Source: CAYJFG01 sp964369405
GTDB taxonomy: Bacteria; Bacillota; Clostridia; Oscillospirales; Acutalibacteraceae
DNA: 64,000 bases
Assembly: GCA_964369405.1 (NCBI GenBank)
Contig: CAYJGB010000002.1
Coordinates: 62,001-126,000, forward strand
Direction: 5' to 3'
The first letter of the stretch is position 1. Every line of letters begins with the position of its first letter. The notes beneath the pieces are model-generated. The model ran no database searches. It was given only the letters and a program-made list of their open reading frames with translations, and had not been told where the DNA came from. Below are positions 16,402-26,500 of this stretch, piece by piece. The translations under genes and the position numbers were made by a program.

Positions 16402-17121
16402 TTATATAATTATTTTTTTTGACTCTTCTACTGACTCTATATCCATATTACACATAAGTTTATAAAACTTACAATTTGTAACAATAACACTAAGTGTATC
16501 TAGTATTTTATTCATTTTATCTACACTTACTCTATGAACTGTCTGTTCTAAAAGTAATGGTAAAATTTCCTCTTGCTTATCAAGACAAATAAGTTTATTT
16601 TCTTTTCCTTGTTCTAAAAAAACTATAGCTCCTATTTCAGCAGATATATTTTCACATTCTGATGAGTTCCCACTCCACGGTGAGCCATATACTAAAATTT
16701 TATCATCACTAGTATTAATTACAGGTTTATCATCATTAATAATTATTGCTTTATCTTTGCCAAAATATTCTTGCCATAATTTAGTATGAGTTGTTTTTCC
16801 AACTTTACTATTAGCTGAAAACAAATATGCTTTATCTTCAAACAATACAGCTGAGGCATGTAATACAATACTATTATACTCAATCACTTTATTGGTAAAT
16901 TGTGACGATGTGATAATTTTCTCTGCATCATCAAGTGATAGATTATCATTCTTACTAATCAGGTTGTTATACTCATTTCTTTCACATCTAATATAAATAT
17001 CAATATCTAAGTTATTACTGTCCTCAATTTTAAATTTTTCTGCATTACTTTTGATACTGTCAAAAAGTGGCGACATATTTACTTTCATTTTATTTATTAA
17101 AAAAACTCCCAATAATCTCAC
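16402..17121 (-). CDS. HPr kinase-like P-loop kinase
   Basis: About 239 residues. The ATP site is like that of HPr kinase: LHASAVLFEDKAYLFSANS then KVGKTTHTKLW (Walker A type), IINDDKPVI (conserved Asp pair) and YGSPWSGNSS. The N-terminal regulatory domain of true HprK is absent and so is its K3-loop signature, so it does not look like the carbon-catabolite HPr kinase. Homologues in lasso-peptide clusters (paeninodin type) phosphorylate the precursor peptide. It is the first gene of the operon that ends with ispF. The start is uncertain: GTG 17121 is the longest frame; TTG 17112 or ATG 17088 are possible and none has a perfect ribosome site. Confidence 0.78.
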   Translation of the reverse strand: MRLLGVFLINKMKVNMSPLFDSIKSNAEKFKIEDSNNLDIDIYIRCERNEYNNLISKNDNLSLDDAEKIITSSQFTNKVIEYNSIVLHASAVLFEDKAYLFSANSKVGKTTHTKLWQEYFGKDKAIIINDDKPVINTSDDKILVYGSPWSGNSSECENISAEIGAIVFLEQGKENKLICLDKQEEILPLLLEQTVHRVSVDKMNKILDTLSVIVTNCKFYKLMCNMDIESVEESKKIII

Positions 17122-17150
17122 CTAACAATTCAAATTATTTTAACTATATA

Positions 17151-17179
17151 ATTATACAATTAATTTTAAGTGTTTTCAA
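17151..17179 (-). promoter_or_regulatory. Promoter of the kinase-PqqD-S26-ABC-NTase-ispD-ispF operon
   Basis: On the minus strand TTGAAA (17179-17174), N17, TATAAT (17156-17151), giving a leader of about 20 bases. It lies between the TM2-gene terminator and the kinase gene, so the operon has its own strong sigma-A promoter. Confidence 0.75.
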
Positions 17180-17200
17180 TATTTATTTATAAAATGTCAT

Positions 17201-17232
17201 AAAAAAAGAGTAACGCATAAAATACGTTACTC
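17201..17232 (-). terminator. Terminator of the TM2-domain gene
   Basis: A perfect 8-bp stem GAGTAACG/CGTTACTC (17208-17215 with 17225-17232) is followed on the minus strand by seven T (A-run 17201-17207). It ends 18 bases past the stop. Confidence 0.88.
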
Positions 17233-17249
17233 AAAATTTTTTACAAAAC

Positions 17250-17453
17250 TCAAGGATCTACGCCCCAAGGATTGCCATCTTTATCTGTAAATTTACCTGT
17301 AGCTACTTTAATGATATCAAGAATATAACCAATACCAAAGCATCCTCCAGTACATAACCAAATTATACCTGTACCAATTTTGCCAGCCATGAATCTATGT
17401 ACACCTAATCCACCAACAAAAATTGTAATTATAATAGCAACTGTTTTACTCAT
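17250..17453 (-). CDS. TM2-domain membrane protein
   Basis: This 67-residue protein is one TM2 domain: two hydrophobic helices (about 4-20 and 26-48) joined by a short basic turn, with GGLGVHRFMAGKIGTGIIWL, then GGCFGIGYILDII, the typical G..G.HRFY...-like pattern. Bacterial TM2 proteins are common and their role is mostly unknown. ATG 17453 has AGAGGGG upstream. It has its own promoter (TTGAAA 17563-17558, N17, TATACT 17540-17535 on the minus strand) and terminator, so it is not part of the kinase operon downstream. Confidence 0.9.
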   Translation of the reverse strand: MSKTVAIIITIFVGGLGVHRFMAGKIGTGIIWLCTGGCFGIGYILDIIKVATGKFTDKDGNPWGVDP

Positions 17454-17534
17454 AAATTTCCCCTCTTTCTTTAAATAATTTAAACACCATCCAAAACATC
17501 ATAAATTATTACCAATGTTTTTTAGATTAAATTT

Positions 17535-17563
17535 AGTATAGCATATCTTTTATAAATTTTCAA
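17535..17563 (-). promoter_or_regulatory. Promoter of the TM2-domain gene
   Basis: TTGAAA, 17-base spacer, TATACT on the minus strand; predicted leader about 75 bases. Confidence 0.65.
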
Positions 17564-17667
17564 CTGTTTTTTTAAAAATAACTAATTTTTTTATTGGAAA
17601 CATTATATTCTTATGCATAATTATAACAAATCTTAAATTTGTATTATAAAATCATTGTTAAAAACTG

Positions 17668-17696
17668 TTTACTACTAGCTTTTATTGTGTTATAAT
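17668..17696 (+). promoter_or_regulatory. Promoter of the Na+/H+ antiporter gene
   Basis: TTTACT (17668-17673), N17, TATAAT (17691-17696), about 28 bases before the ribosome site AGGAGG of the TTG start at 17731. Confidence 0.65.
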
Positions 17697-17730
17697 GTTG
17701 TAAATATAATGTCAAACAGGAGGTCTTCTT

Positions 17731-19014
17731 TTGGATTTTACAATTTTATTAAGAGAATTTGTATTTGTATTAGCTTTAATAGTATTATTTGGTTTCTTGA
17801 ACGAAAAGGTATTTAAACTGACTAATGAAATAGCTTTAATGCTTATTTCTTTTGTTGTAGGATTGATTTTTTACATAACTCATATTTTAACTGGTTTTGA
17901 TGCTAATTTCTACATTGAGCAGTTATCACTATCACCACTGAACTTCGATTTAAATAATTTCTTAGTTCAAGGCATTTTGTGCTTTATGCTTTTTGCTGGT
18001 GCTTGTAGACTTAAATGGAATGATTTGTTAAAAAACTTCAAATTAACAGCTTTTTTATCACTTCTAACCACTTTGGTAACTGCTGTTATCTATGGTAGTT
18101 TATTCTATCTAGTTTCATTGCTTATTGGTCTAGATGTAAACTTTATTTTATGTTTACTATTAGGTAGTATTATTTCTCCTACTGACCCGATAGCTGCTAC
18201 TAGCATTTTAAGAAAATTTGGTCTTCCAAAAAACACTTCTCTTGTTATAGAGGGCGAGTCTTTATTTAATGACGGTGTTGGTGTTGCTCTTTTTATTACA
18301 GTTTTAGGGCTTGCAACAAACACTAGTGAGTCTAACTTCTTCTTTGTTATGTTTAGAGAGTTGTTTGGTGCTATTGCTATTGGTCTAGTAATATCATTTT
18401 TACTATTCAAAATATTTATTAAAACTGATGATAAATTTAGACAAATCGCAGTTAGTTTGCTAACGGTATCAGCTTCCTATGCATTATGTGAATTTTTCGA
18501 ATGTTCTGGTGCAATAGCTTCTGTAGTGTGTGGTATATATTTTGCTACTAAAATGCATACACTTAAAAAGAGAACTCACGAAAAATATTATACTTATTAC
18601 GATTTTTGGGAAGTTATAGATAATCTACTAAACAGTATTTTATATGTAATACTTGGTTATTCATTTATTTTTGTAACTCACTTAGCTCCGTTAACTTTTG
18701 CAATTATTGGTATATCAGCAATTATTATCAATCTAATAGCAAGGGCATTAGGTGTATCTGCTAGTGTGCTATTTTGCCGACCACTGCCAGACGGGTACAA
18801 ACCAGTTTCTTTTGTCACTCTGCTTACGTGGGGAGGACTTAAAGGTGGTCTATCTTTTGCACTGGCATTAGGCACACAAGGTTTAATCCCAGACAACACA
18901 TATTATATTTTCTTATGTGCTACATACTTTGTAGTTTTCTTTACTACAATAGTTCAAGGATTAACAGTTAAATCTGTTTACAATAGATTAGAAAAAAACA
19001 GAGGAAGAGCTTAA
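17731..19014 (+). CDS. Na+(K+)/H+ antiporter, CPA1/NhaP family
   Basis: The 427-residue membrane protein has about 12 predicted helices. The CPA1 core is clear: GSIISPTDPIAATSILRKFGLP (TD of the unwound helix) and VIEGESLFNDGVGVALFI (the ND pair that binds the cation). It should exchange cytoplasmic sodium or potassium for external protons across the inner membrane. There is no C-terminal TrkA or cNMP regulatory domain, so it is the short type. The start is TTG 17731, seven bases after CAGGAGGT; the longest frame contains no better ATG. It is transcribed alone or with the next gene, which has its own promoter. Confidence 0.92.
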   Translation: MDFTILLREFVFVLALIVLFGFLNEKVFKLTNEIALMLISFVVGLIFYITHILTGFDANFYIEQLSLSPLNFDLNNFLVQGILCFMLFAGACRLKWNDLLKNFKLTAFLSLLTTLVTAVIYGSLFYLVSLLIGLDVNFILCLLLGSIISPTDPIAATSILRKFGLPKNTSLVIEGESLFNDGVGVALFITVLGLATNTSESNFFFVMFRELFGAIAIGLVISFLLFKIFIKTDDKFRQIAVSLLTVSASYALCEFFECSGAIASVVCGIYFATKMHTLKKRTHEKYYTYYDFWEVIDNLLNSILYVILGYSFIFVTHLAPLTFAIIGISAIIINLIARALGVSASVLFCRPLPDGYKPVSFVTLLTWGGLKGGLSFALALGTQGLIPDNTYYIFLCATYFVVFFTTIVQGLTVKSVYNRLEKNRGRA

Positions 19015-19021
19015 TTAACTA

Positions 19022-19050
19022 TTGATTATATGGATAATATAAAGTATAAT
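19022..19050 (+). promoter_or_regulatory. Promoter of the small multidrug-export family gene
   Basis: TTGATT (19022-19027), N17, TATAAT (19045-19050). It begins directly after the antiporter stop (19012-19014). Confidence 0.65.
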
Positions 19051-19081
19051 ATCTTTATCATTTAAATTAGGAGTGGATTTT

Positions 19082-19594
19082 TTGGAGCACATAGTTGAAA
19101 GTATTACAAGTGCATTAGGTGGTATACCAGGAGAAATAGTTATATTTATTATATCATTGTTACCAATTTTAGAATTAAGAGGTGGTTTATTAGCTGCTTC
19201 ACTCCTTGGCATAGAATGGTATGTTGCTGTTCCTATATGTTTGCTTGGTAATATTTTACCAATACCATTTATCTTATTATTTATTAGAAAAATATTTGAT
19301 TGGATGAGAAACACTAGGTTAGTAAAACTTGTTAACAAATTAGAAGAAAAAGCAGAAAAAAACGCAAAAAAAATTATGAAACATAAAAAACTTGGATTAT
19401 TCTTATTTGTTGGAATACCTCTACCTGGTACTGGTGCATGGACTGGTGCTTTAGTTGCTGCTTTATTTAAGTTCAAAATTAAAGATGCAGTAATAAGTAT
19501 AGGTACTGGTTTAATTTTAGCTACAGCTATAATGCTGTTTTTAACTTATGTTTTGCCAGTAATTATAACTTATTTTACAACTTCTTTTGCTTAG
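19082..19594 (+). CDS. Small multidrug export family protein (COG2426)
   Basis: 170 residues with about four hydrophobic segments. It shows the family core LPILELRGGLLAAS and IPLPGTGAWTGALVAALF, with a charged, lysine-rich cytoplasmic loop (about residues 80-105) between them. Family members are annotated as putative small multidrug exporters; direct evidence for transport is thin. The frame can be extended to GTG 19073, but AGGAG (19069-19073) is eight bases before TTG 19082, which makes TTG the better start. A clean terminator follows at 19606. Confidence 0.82.
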   Translation: MEHIVESITSALGGIPGEIVIFIISLLPILELRGGLLAASLLGIEWYVAVPICLLGNILPIPFILLFIRKIFDWMRNTRLVKLVNKLEEKAEKNAKKIMKHKKLGLFLFVGIPLPGTGAWTGALVAALFKFKIKDAVISIGTGLILATAIMLFLTYVLPVIITYFTTSFA

Positions 19595-19605
19595 TTTTAA
19601 TGTTT

Positions 19606-19635
19606 ACAGGCAACCAAAAAGGTTGCCTGTTTTTA
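19606..19635 (+). terminator. Intrinsic terminator
   Basis: A perfect 9-bp stem CAGGCAACC/GGTTGCCTG (19607-19615 with 19621-19629), A5 loop and T5 tract, 12 bases past the stop. It would also lie in the leader of the following flavoprotein gene. Confidence 0.93.
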
Positions 19636-19659
19636 TTATTTTGTAAGGCTGGTGTTTTA

Positions 19660-20931
19660 ATGGATATTATTTATGATATTGCTATTATAGGTGGTGGTGC
19701 GTCTGGGCTTATCAGCGCTATATCTGCTGATAAAAAATCTAACGGAACACGCAAGATAGCAATTATTGAAAAAGAAGATAAACTAGGAAAAAAAATCCTA
19801 GCTACTGGAAACGGTAGATGTAACTTAACAAATTCTAATATTGATAAAAATTATTACTTTGGAAGTTGTAGAGAAGGTGTATCTGCAATTTTATCAAAGT
19901 ATAATACTTGCTATTTACTAGCCTACTTTAATAAATTAGGACTGCTTACAAAATCTGATGATTATGGTAGAGTATATCCATATTCAAATAGTGCGACTTC
20001 AGTCACTGATGTTTTAACCTCAAATTGCACTAAAGATAATATTGATATCTTTTTAAATTGTGATATCACATCTATAAAGAAAACTCATAAAAACACTTAC
20101 ATTATATCTAATACTGAAAAACAATTTGAATGTAGAAAAATAATATTTTCAGTTGGTGGACAAGCTGGAGTTAGTAAATATTCTGGAAACGGTTACTCGC
20201 TATTAAATATGCTTAATATTTCTCAAAACAAATTATTTCCATCACTTTGCCCTGTGCCTGTAAAAAATAGTATTATTAAATCTTTAAAAGGCTGTAGAGC
20301 ATATGGTAAAGTTACTCTTTTATATAACACTACTGATAAAACAAAGCGTTGTATCTCTGAAATTGGAGAAATACAATTTACTGAAAAGTCATTATCAGGG
20401 ATATGTGTTTTTAATCTATCAAGGTTTGTAAATGAATTTTTTACATATGGTACTATAAACAATATCAAATCAAATAAGATAAGTATATCTATAGACTTTT
20501 TTCCAGATTTTAGTTTAAGTGAACTCGAAACAATTATTTATAATAGAATTAAAAATAATAAAAGCAGTGACGCAAACTCTGTTTTACTCGGAATATTAAA
20601 TTTTAAAATAGTAAATGCATTATTTAAAATTTGCAAAATAAATAAAAGTGATAAGTTGAGCACACTTTCTAAAACTCAAATAAATACTCTTATAAATTCA
20701 CTTAAAAATGTTAACTTTGATGTTCTACCATCTAATAATTTTAAAAATGCTCAAGTAACTTGTGGTGGTGTAAAATCTTGTGAATGTGATTTTAGAACTT
20801 TAAGTTATAAAAAAGATAAAAATATATTTTTCACTGGTGAAGTTTTAGATATTGACGGTTTATGTGGTGGTTACAATTTGCATTGGGCTTGGATAAGTGG
20901 AATTATCGCTGGAGAAAACGCAGTAAATTGA
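19660..20931 (+). CDS. NAD(P)/FAD-dependent oxidoreductase, HI0933/BaiN-like family
   Basis: The 423-residue protein has the dinucleotide-binding IIGGGASGLISAISA near its N-terminus, the family signature KKILATGNGRCNLTN, the middle HI0933 insert, and the C-terminal FAD contact FTGEVLDIDGLCGGYNLHWAWISG. Members are reduced-flavin proteins of uncertain physiological substrate; one is annotated in bile-acid dehydroxylation (BaiN), but that activity cannot be inferred here. The open frame extends upstream through the terminator hairpin at 19606; ATG 19660 with GTAAGG/GGTG upstream is the proper start. A second FAD enzyme follows after 16 bases, so the two form an operon. Confidence 0.88.
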   Translation: MDIIYDIAIIGGGASGLISAISADKKSNGTRKIAIIEKEDKLGKKILATGNGRCNLTNSNIDKNYYFGSCREGVSAILSKYNTCYLLAYFNKLGLLTKSDDYGRVYPYSNSATSVTDVLTSNCTKDNIDIFLNCDITSIKKTHKNTYIISNTEKQFECRKIIFSVGGQAGVSKYSGNGYSLLNMLNISQNKLFPSLCPVPVKNSIIKSLKGCRAYGKVTLLYNTTDKTKRCISEIGEIQFTEKSLSGICVFNLSRFVNEFFTYGTINNIKSNKISISIDFFPDFSLSELETIIYNRIKNNKSSDANSVLLGILNFKIVNALFKICKINKSDKLSTLSKTQINTLINSLKNVNFDVLPSNNFKNAQVTCGGVKSCECDFRTLSYKKDKNIFFTGEVLDIDGLCGGYNLHWAWISGIIAGENAVN

Positions 20932-20947
20932 TAAAAGGGTGAATAAA

Positions 20948-22552
20948 TTGATAAGAATAAGTAATATAAAAGCACCAGTAACATATAATGATAATTTATT
21001 AAAGACTTATGTTTCGTCAGAATTAAAAGTTTCTCAAAACATAATAAAAGACATATCTATATTTAAGCGTTCAATAGACGCTAGGCGTAAAAATAATGTT
21101 CATTTTTTAATGACTTTAGATGTTACACTTAACACTAACGAAAATAGTATAGTTTCAAAATGCAAAAGCAACAATGTAACTATAGCAAAAGAGTATAGTT
21201 ACAACTTACCAAAATTTTTAAAACTTAATTCTTCTCCTGTAATAATCGGAGCTGGTCCTGCTGGGCTGTTTTGTTCTTTAATACTTGCTCAATGTGGTGC
21301 AAAACCTATTGTAATAGAGCGTGGTAAAGATGTAGATAATAGAAAAAAAGATATTGATAATTTCTTTAATAATAGAGTTTTAAATACAAACAGCAATATA
21401 CAATTTGGTGAAGGTGGAGCCGGTACTTTTTCAGATGGTAAACTAACTACTGGAACTAAAAATGAGAGAGCAAAAAAAGTTATAAATGAATTTATCAACT
21501 TTGGCGCTCCTGTTGAAATATCATATAATTCAAAGCCACATATCGGTACAGATAAATTACCTCAAATTATAAAAAATATGCGAAAAGAAATAATCCGTTT
21601 AGGTGGTGAATTTTTATTCGATACGACTTTTATAGATTTCAATTGCAAAAACAATAAGATTGATAGTATAACAATACTAAATAACAATCAAACTAAGAGC
21701 ATTAAAACAGATACTTTAGTTTTGGCAATTGGGCATAGCTCACGAGATACATATGAACTACTATATAAAAACAAAATATTTATGGAACAAAAAGCTTTTT
21801 CTGTAGGTGTAAGAATTGAACACTTACAAGAAAAAATTGATAAAACACAATATGGAGAATTTGCAAACAAGGGTAAACTAGGTGCTTCTGATTATAAATT
21901 ATCTGCACATTTAAAAAACGGTAGAGGTTTATACACATTTTGTATGTGTCCTGGTGGTAGTGTAGTAGCAGCTTCCAGTGAAGAAAACACTGTAGTTACT
22001 AATGGTATGAGCGAATTTGCACGAGATAAAGTTAATTCAAACAGTGCTTTATTAGTTGGAATTACTCCAAAAGACTTTCAAAGTGACCATATATTATCTG
22101 GTATTGAATATCAAAGAAAATTAGAAAAAAGTGCTTTTGTAAATGGTGGAGAAAACTACTGTGCACCTACACAACGATTAGAAGACTTTATAAACAAAAG
22201 AAAATCCACCTCTTTCGGAGAAGTTTTGCCATCATACAAGCCACAAACTACTTTTGCTGACTTGAATTCTATTCTTCCAAATTATATTTCAAATTCAATT
22301 ACAAGTGGTATACATTTGCTTAATAACAAGCTTTCCGGTTTTTCTCACCCCGATTCACTATTAACAGGTGTAGAAACTAGAAGTTCTGCTCCAATAAGAA
22401 TTACAAGAGATAATATAAGTTTACAATCCATATCTATAAAAGGTATTTATCCTTGTGGCGAGGGTGCTGGATATGCTGGTGGCATAATGTCTGCAGCAGT
22501 GGACGGTATTAAATGTGCTGAAGCAATTCTAACTAATGATATTAAAGAATAA
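20948..22552 (+). CDS. Uncharacterised FAD-dependent dehydrogenase (COG2509)
   Basis: 534 residues. An N-terminal domain of about 90 residues (KVSQNIIKDISIFKRSIDAR) precedes a Rossmann FAD site PVIIGAGPAGLFCSLILAQ, the QFGEGGAGTFSDGKLTTGTK motif and the C-terminal GEGAGYAGGIMSAAVDGIK. This order is that of a conserved family with no known substrate. It starts at TTG 20948: AAAGGGTG (20934-20941) is the ribosome site and the upstream GTG is part of it. It follows the HI0933-type flavoprotein and precedes a WYL regulator by 17 bases, making a three-gene set. Confidence 0.88.
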   Translation: MIRISNIKAPVTYNDNLLKTYVSSELKVSQNIIKDISIFKRSIDARRKNNVHFLMTLDVTLNTNENSIVSKCKSNNVTIAKEYSYNLPKFLKLNSSPVIIGAGPAGLFCSLILAQCGAKPIVIERGKDVDNRKKDIDNFFNNRVLNTNSNIQFGEGGAGTFSDGKLTTGTKNERAKKVINEFINFGAPVEISYNSKPHIGTDKLPQIIKNMRKEIIRLGGEFLFDTTFIDFNCKNNKIDSITILNNNQTKSIKTDTLVLAIGHSSRDTYELLYKNKIFMEQKAFSVGVRIEHLQEKIDKTQYGEFANKGKLGASDYKLSAHLKNGRGLYTFCMCPGGSVVAASSEENTVVTNGMSEFARDKVNSNSALLVGITPKDFQSDHILSGIEYQRKLEKSAFVNGGENYCAPTQRLEDFINKRKSTSFGEVLPSYKPQTTFADLNSILPNYISNSITSGIHLLNNKLSGFSHPDSLLTGVETRSSAPIRITRDNISLQSISIKGIYPCGEGAGYAGGIMSAAVDGIKCAEAILTNDIKE

Positions 22553-22569
22553 ATCAACAGGTGATACAT

Positions 22570-23586
22570 ATGAAAGAGCAATACGCAAGACGTTTAAGAA
22601 TTTTATATATACTGAAATACTTTAAAGAATATAGTGATGAAAATCACTCTATAAACACTACCGAAATATTGGAGTATTTAAAAACTCAAGATATAACAGC
22701 TACAAGAAAAACTATATATGAAGATATAAACGCACTTTGCGAATTTGGGATAGATATATATAAATCACCTGTTACAAAAGAGGGGTACTATCTAGATTAC
22801 AGAGATATAGATGTCGCACAACTTAGAACTTTATGCGATGCAGTAGCCTCAGCACCCTTTATTTCAAATCAGAAATCTGTAGCGCTTATTGAGCAGATAA
22901 CTGCTTTAACTTCTAGTTTTGAAAAAGAAAAAATACATAATTATCTATCAATAAACAACAGAGTAAAATCGAACAACGAACAAATATATTTTGTAATTGA
23001 TGTTATAAATAAAGCTATTAATAATAATAGAAAGATAACTTTTGAATATAACAAATATATGATAATAGATAATAAGCCTGTTTTGACAAAATATAAAGAC
23101 TTCAAGTTAAGCCCATATGCACTAGTATGGTGCAATGATAATTATTACTTAGTTGGAAATTACGAAAAATATGACAACTTAAGCAACTATCGAATAGATA
23201 GAATAAGAAACGCTGTAGCATTAAAAGAAACGTCAAGACATTTTTCTGATGTGTGTGAATACGTAGAAAAGTTTGATGTAGCCGATTACATAAAGAAAAA
23301 CATAATGATGTTTACAGGCGAAGAAACAGAAATTGAATTACTATGTAAAAACACAATGATAGATATAATTGTAGATAAATTTGGCACTGAATGTGAGATT
23401 ATAAACAAGGCAAAAGGCCGATTCTTAGTTAGAGTTTCGGTCTATCTAAGTGACGGCCTAGTAAATTGGTTACTACCATTATGTAAAGATGTTTATGTTG
23501 AACAACCTAAAGTATTAAGAGATATGTTAATTGAGAGAACTAAAAAAATTTCTGATAGCTTTACAAATAGTTCTCTTAAACTATAA
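22570..23586 (+). CDS. WYL-domain transcriptional regulator
   Basis: 338 residues: an N-terminal winged helix (residues 5-75, TTEILEYLKTQDITATRKTIYEDINALCEFG) and a WYL ligand-sensing domain (ALVWCNDNYYLVGNYEKYDN-LSNYRIDRI). WYL proteins bind small ligands or nucleic acid and often sense DNA damage or metabolic signals. Starts at ATG 22570 behind AGGTGA. Its last 11 bases overlap the 3' end of the convergent addA gene, with no room for a terminator between them, so the two transcripts are antisense at their ends. Confidence 0.92.
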   Translation: MKEQYARRLRILYILKYFKEYSDENHSINTTEILEYLKTQDITATRKTIYEDINALCEFGIDIYKSPVTKEGYYLDYRDIDVAQLRTLCDAVASAPFISNQKSVALIEQITALTSSFEKEKIHNYLSINNRVKSNNEQIYFVIDVINKAINNNRKITFEYNKYMIIDNKPVLTKYKDFKLSPYALVWCNDNYYLVGNYEKYDNLSNYRIDRIRNAVALKETSRHFSDVCEYVEKFDVADYIKKNIMMFTGEETEIELLCKNTMIDIIVDKFGTECEIINKAKGRFLVRVSVYLSDGLVNWLLPLCKDVYVEQPKVLRDMLIERTKKISDSFTNSSLKL

Positions 23587-26500
23587 TAAATTTATCGTGT
23601 TCAAATGAGTAAATTATACACTCTAAAACTTCTAGTCCTGTGCACTGTTCCATAGCACTTTTATATAAATCTAATTGCTTTTTATACATTACTTTAAGTT
23701 CTTCTATTTCTTTTACTTTATCAGTTTTATAATCAAGTATTATAAGTTTATCATTTTCTACAAATGCCGTATCTATTGCACCTTGTAAAATAATTTCTTC
23801 GTCAAAAAATGGTTGGGTTAGTTCAGTATTTACTAATCCTGCCTTTATTTTTGCTGTAAACCTGTATTCTCTATAGGTCTTACTTGATTTTAACAACCTT
23901 TTCATAACTTCACTACTCAAACATTTTTCTATCTTTTCTTTATCAAGCACTAGCGATTGTTCTTCAGTTATAAATCCATATTTAACTAATCTTTCTATCT
24001 CTGATTTTTCGTCCTTAATGTATTTATCAAAATCTACAAATTGCATAAATGTATGTATAGCTGTTCCTTTTTTTGCTCCTGTTAGTTTTTTCTTGCTTGC
24101 AAAATCTGGTTTTGATTGGAAACTAAACTTTTTATAAAAATCTTTATGTGCAAGCTCAGAGGCTGAAACTTTTACAGGTATTGTAGTTAATGCTTGATTT
24201 TTATACTCTGTTGAAAATCTAGCGATTATCTTATTTAGTTTTTCTTGCTCTATAATCTCATTATTTTTATACTCATTTGTTTTTTCATCTTCGCTTTCTC
24301 TTTCTTCTTCATCTGTTTTTTGCTCAACACCATCTATTATTTTTATATTCCATTCTGTATAATCTGCATAAAAATCTAATATTGTCATATTACAGTCCAC
24401 TCGGATTTTATCTCCGTTTTTATGGAGCAATGCACATAATGTTATCCACTCTTCTAAAGATGTAACACTTCTGACTATATACGGGTGTATTTTATCATAT
24501 GATATTATTTTAGCTGACATATCTAAAACATATTTTTTCCCATCTTTATGTGTTGATATAACATACAATTTTTCTCTTGCTCTCGTCATTGCAACATATA
24601 AAACTCTAATTTCTTCAGATATGCTCTCTTTTTCAATTTCTAAACTGATAGCCATTCTAGGTAAAGTGTTGTATCGGCAATTGAGTTCAAAATCTTTCTT
24701 TCTAAGCCCAACACCTAATGTATTATGGAGCAAAACTTCATCACTTTTATCACTTTTAATTTTTCTATTACTATTTGCAATAAAGCAAAACGGAAACTCA
24801 AGACCTTTTGAATGATGTATTGTCATTATCTTAACTGTGTCGCTGTCATCACTTGTCTTTCCTCTTGATTGTAAATCAGACTGTTGTTCCTCTATTTTAT
24901 CTATATATCTTACAAAAGATGAAATTCCTCTGTAGCCAGCTTTTTCAAAAGATTTCGCATATTCTAATAGCAATCGCAAATTATTTAGTTTTGTATTTCC
25001 GTCACTTAACACCTCTACAAATGAAGTAAATGCAGTTTCATTATATATTATGTTGATTAATGTAGAGGTTTCTGTTGTAACGCTTAAAGTGCGTAGTTTA
25101 GTTAGTAAGTCTAAAAATTCAAGCGATTTGTTGGTAGTTTTACTGCTACTTTGAAGTGCTACAAACAAACTTGATTTAGGGCTTAGTAGTCGTATTTGAG
25201 CAATTAAATCTTCTGTAAATCCACCAAGTGGTGACAACATAACAGATAAAAGTGGTATATCTTGAATTGGGTTATCAATAATCCTCAATAAATTCATCAT
25301 AACCATAATTTCGTATGCTGATAAAAAAGATGGCGTTGTTTCACTACTTGACGGTATATTTAAGTTTGATAATTCTTGCACGTAATTATTAGCTGTACTG
25401 CTAGCACTTCTAAGAAGTATGCAAAAATCGCTATACTTTACATCTCTAAGTGTCCCTTTATCATTAACTTGATACTTTTCTTTTATTTTTTCTTTTATTA
25501 TACTTGCTATATATCTTGCTTCTATTATATTATCGTTTTCTTCACTGTCACCCTTGCTTATTATATGATAATTCATATCTGCTGTGCTACTCTCATCATA
25601 TGTAGCTCCACAAACTAGTTTTTCTTCTTCGTCATATTCTATATCGCCTATTTTAGTAGACATAATTCTTTCAAAGACAAAGTTTACAGCTCCAGTTACG
25701 CCGTTTCTACTTCTAAAATTTTTATCTAAAATTACTTTAGACGGGTAGTTATCTAAATTTTTATCGTATAGACTACTGCTGTTTTTTCTTCTGATAAAAA
25801 TCTCTGGCATAGCTTGCCTAAAACCGTATATACTTTGTTTGACATCGCCTACTACAAATAAATTTTGAGCATTATTACTCACTGCTCTAAAAATCAAGTC
25901 TTGTATTTCGTTTGCGTCTTGATATTCATCTACCATAACTTCTACAAACCTACTAGATACTGTTTCTGCTGACTTTGTAAATTCGTATCCATTTTCTGTT
26001 TCATTTACTAATAGTTTTAATGTCCAATGCTCTAAATCACTGAAATCTGCAACGTTTTTTTCTTTTTTAAGTTCTTTGAATTTATTATCAAACATTTTAA
26101 CAGCTTTAAACAGATAATGAACAACAGGCGATATTCTAAAATTATCTTCTTTAAAGTTATCTTGTGTAAATGCAAATATGTCTTGAATTTTTCCTACAGT
26201 TTTTTTAAGTAAATCTCTTTTGCTTTGTATTTTTACTTTGTTTTCATCTTCTTTATATTCTTTGCTTACTGACATTCGACCTGCATTAAAAGTTTTTACA
26301 TACTCCCCTACTTCATCAAAACTTTCACCAATAAGTTTTGTACTTAATAGGTTTATAAACTCATAATCACTGTTGATTAAATCGTATAATTTATCTCCTA
26401 AATACATATTTTGAGTTATAATATCGTGATTATATTTAGCAATATGTAAGCAGAAATCAACTGCATCTCTAACATAATCTAGAATTACAATTCCCCACAA

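Noticed and set aside
17250..17453. TM2-domain protein as the missing peptide precursor for the kinase/PqqD operon
   Set aside because: It is a recognised two-helix membrane family with its own promoter and terminator and has no leader/core division.
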